Source: an uncultured cyanobacterium
GTDB lineage: Bacteria > Cyanobacteriota > Cyanobacteriia > Phormidesmidales > Phormidesmidaceae
Length of the DNA: 5,142 nucleotides
Assembly: GCA_938029995.1 (NCBI GenBank)
Contig: CALHGI010000128.1
Location: forward strand, 1-5,142
Direction of reading: 5' to 3'
Of this stretch, positions 4,664-5,142 are shown one piece after another (the first letter of the stretch is position 1; each line of letters begins with the position of its first letter). A model generated the notes under the pieces. It made no database searches and had not been told where the DNA came from. It was given only the letters and a program-made list of their open reading frames with translations. Both the position numbers and the translations under genes were made by a program.

Positions 4664-5142
4664 ATGGCATCAAACTATTCCTTCTTTACGCAAACCACGG
4701 CCACTAACCAAACTCAGCCCATTCCCGGTCGTCAGACCGACATGGTCCAAGGCAGATCCGGTGGTTACCAGTTCAAAATTGATCTGTGGCAACAATTACG
4801 CCGTTGTTTGTTGCTCGGGACGGCCCAGGGTAGTTTCTACGCCGACAAACATGAGCTAACCGAAGAGTTTTCCCATGTGGTCACCAAAGCCGTAGCCACC
4901 AATCCCAAGCGTACCGCCCAGGAAATTCTGTATGCCAGCGACGGCCATGCCATCAACAACAGCGCCCCCCTATTTGCCCTCGTATTGTTGTCCATGGGAG
5001 AACCCCCCGCCGCCAAGCAAGCTTTCCAAGAGATCTTTTTGCAGGTGGTACGCACCGGCAGTCATTTCTATGAGTGGCTTAACTATACCCGTAGCCTGCG
5101 GGGCTTTGGTAAGCTCATCCGCAGCTGTGGTCAGCGCTGGCT
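4664..5142 (+). CDS. rsr: Ro60/TROVE-domain RNA-binding protein (3'-truncated by window)
   Basis: This is the N-terminal 159 residues (plus two bases of the next codon) of a bacterial orthologue of the animal Ro60 autoantigen. Family members are cytoplasmic rings of helical repeats followed by a von Willebrand A-like domain, usually about 500-550 residues. They bind Y RNAs on the outside and the ends of misfolded or decaying RNAs in the central hole, and can be tethered to PNPase. Recognisable here: GGYQFKIDLWQQLRR at 33-47, LLGTAQGSFYADKHELTEE at 50-68 (family signature of the L-L-G-S-x-G-x-Y-Y type), INNSAPLFALVLLS at 97-110, and VRTGSHFYEWLNYTRSLRG at 129-147. The first 30 residues are polar and probably disordered. 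ATG 4664 has AGGAGG at the right distance. The von Willebrand part lies beyond the window. The tRNA-like locus upstream is the expected place for its Y RNA partner. No frameshift is seen. Confidence 0.93.
   Translation, partial: MASNYSFFTQTTATNQTQPIPGRQTDMVQGRSGGYQFKIDLWQQLRRCLLLGTAQGSFYADKHELTEEFSHVVTKAVATNPKRTAQEILYASDGHAINNSAPLFALVLLSMGEPPAAKQAFQEIFLQVVRTGSHFYEWLNYTRSLRGFGKLIRSCGQRW

Noticed and set aside
4837..5055. 72-codon minus-strand frame opposite rsr
   Set aside because: It is antisense to strongly conserved TROVE-domain sequence and has no family resemblance.
1..5142. CRISPR array, insertion sequence or integrase
   Set aside because: No regularly spaced repeats, transposase or integrase motifs were found on either strand.

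Overview
The window most likely comes from a cyanobacterial chromosome. The DnaB fragment reads like cyanobacterial DnaB. A decayed PRC-barrel gene of a cyanobacterial type follows it. Two copies of the HIP1 octamer GCGATCGC, a cyanobacterial hallmark, lie inside the large minus-strand gene. The genus cannot be fixed from the sequence alone.

Layout. (1) 1-606 (+): the last 201 codons of dnaB, the replicative helicase. (2) 683-1183 (+): a broken PRC-barrel gene. It has a short ATG-led segment, an in-frame TGA at 719-721, then 153 open codons resembling the second barrel and acidic tail of cyanobacterial PRC-barrel proteins. (3) 1184-1319: a short convergent gap with nothing recognisable. (4) 1320-4115 (-): a 931-residue STAND/NACHT NTPase with an N-terminal helical domain and a C-terminal helical-repeat sensor region, starting at TTG. 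(5) 4116-4283: a divergent regulatory gap with a 69-bp imperfect palindrome. (6) 4284-4563 (+): a structured-RNA locus made of tRNA halves. It holds a near-perfect tRNA-Arg(TCT) whose anticodon stem is split by 83 bases, followed 4 bases later by a second tRNA-like element of about 120 bases. (7) 4664-5142 (+): the first 159 codons of an rsr gene (Ro60/TROVE RNA-binding protein), running off the window.

Bacterial Ro proteins work with small Y RNAs that are usually encoded beside rsr, and one subclass (YrlA) carries a domain that mimics tRNA. The tRNA-like locus directly upstream of rsr therefore probably encodes one or more Y RNAs. Two folds compete: two tandem tRNA-like genes with enlarged anticodon regions, or a circularly permuted Y RNA at about 4374-4520 built from the right half of the first and the left half of the second. 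A divergent STAND NTPase of the kind used as an intracellular sensor sits on the other side of the RNA locus. The RNA locus and its setting are the most interesting part of the window; dnaB is ordinary housekeeping.
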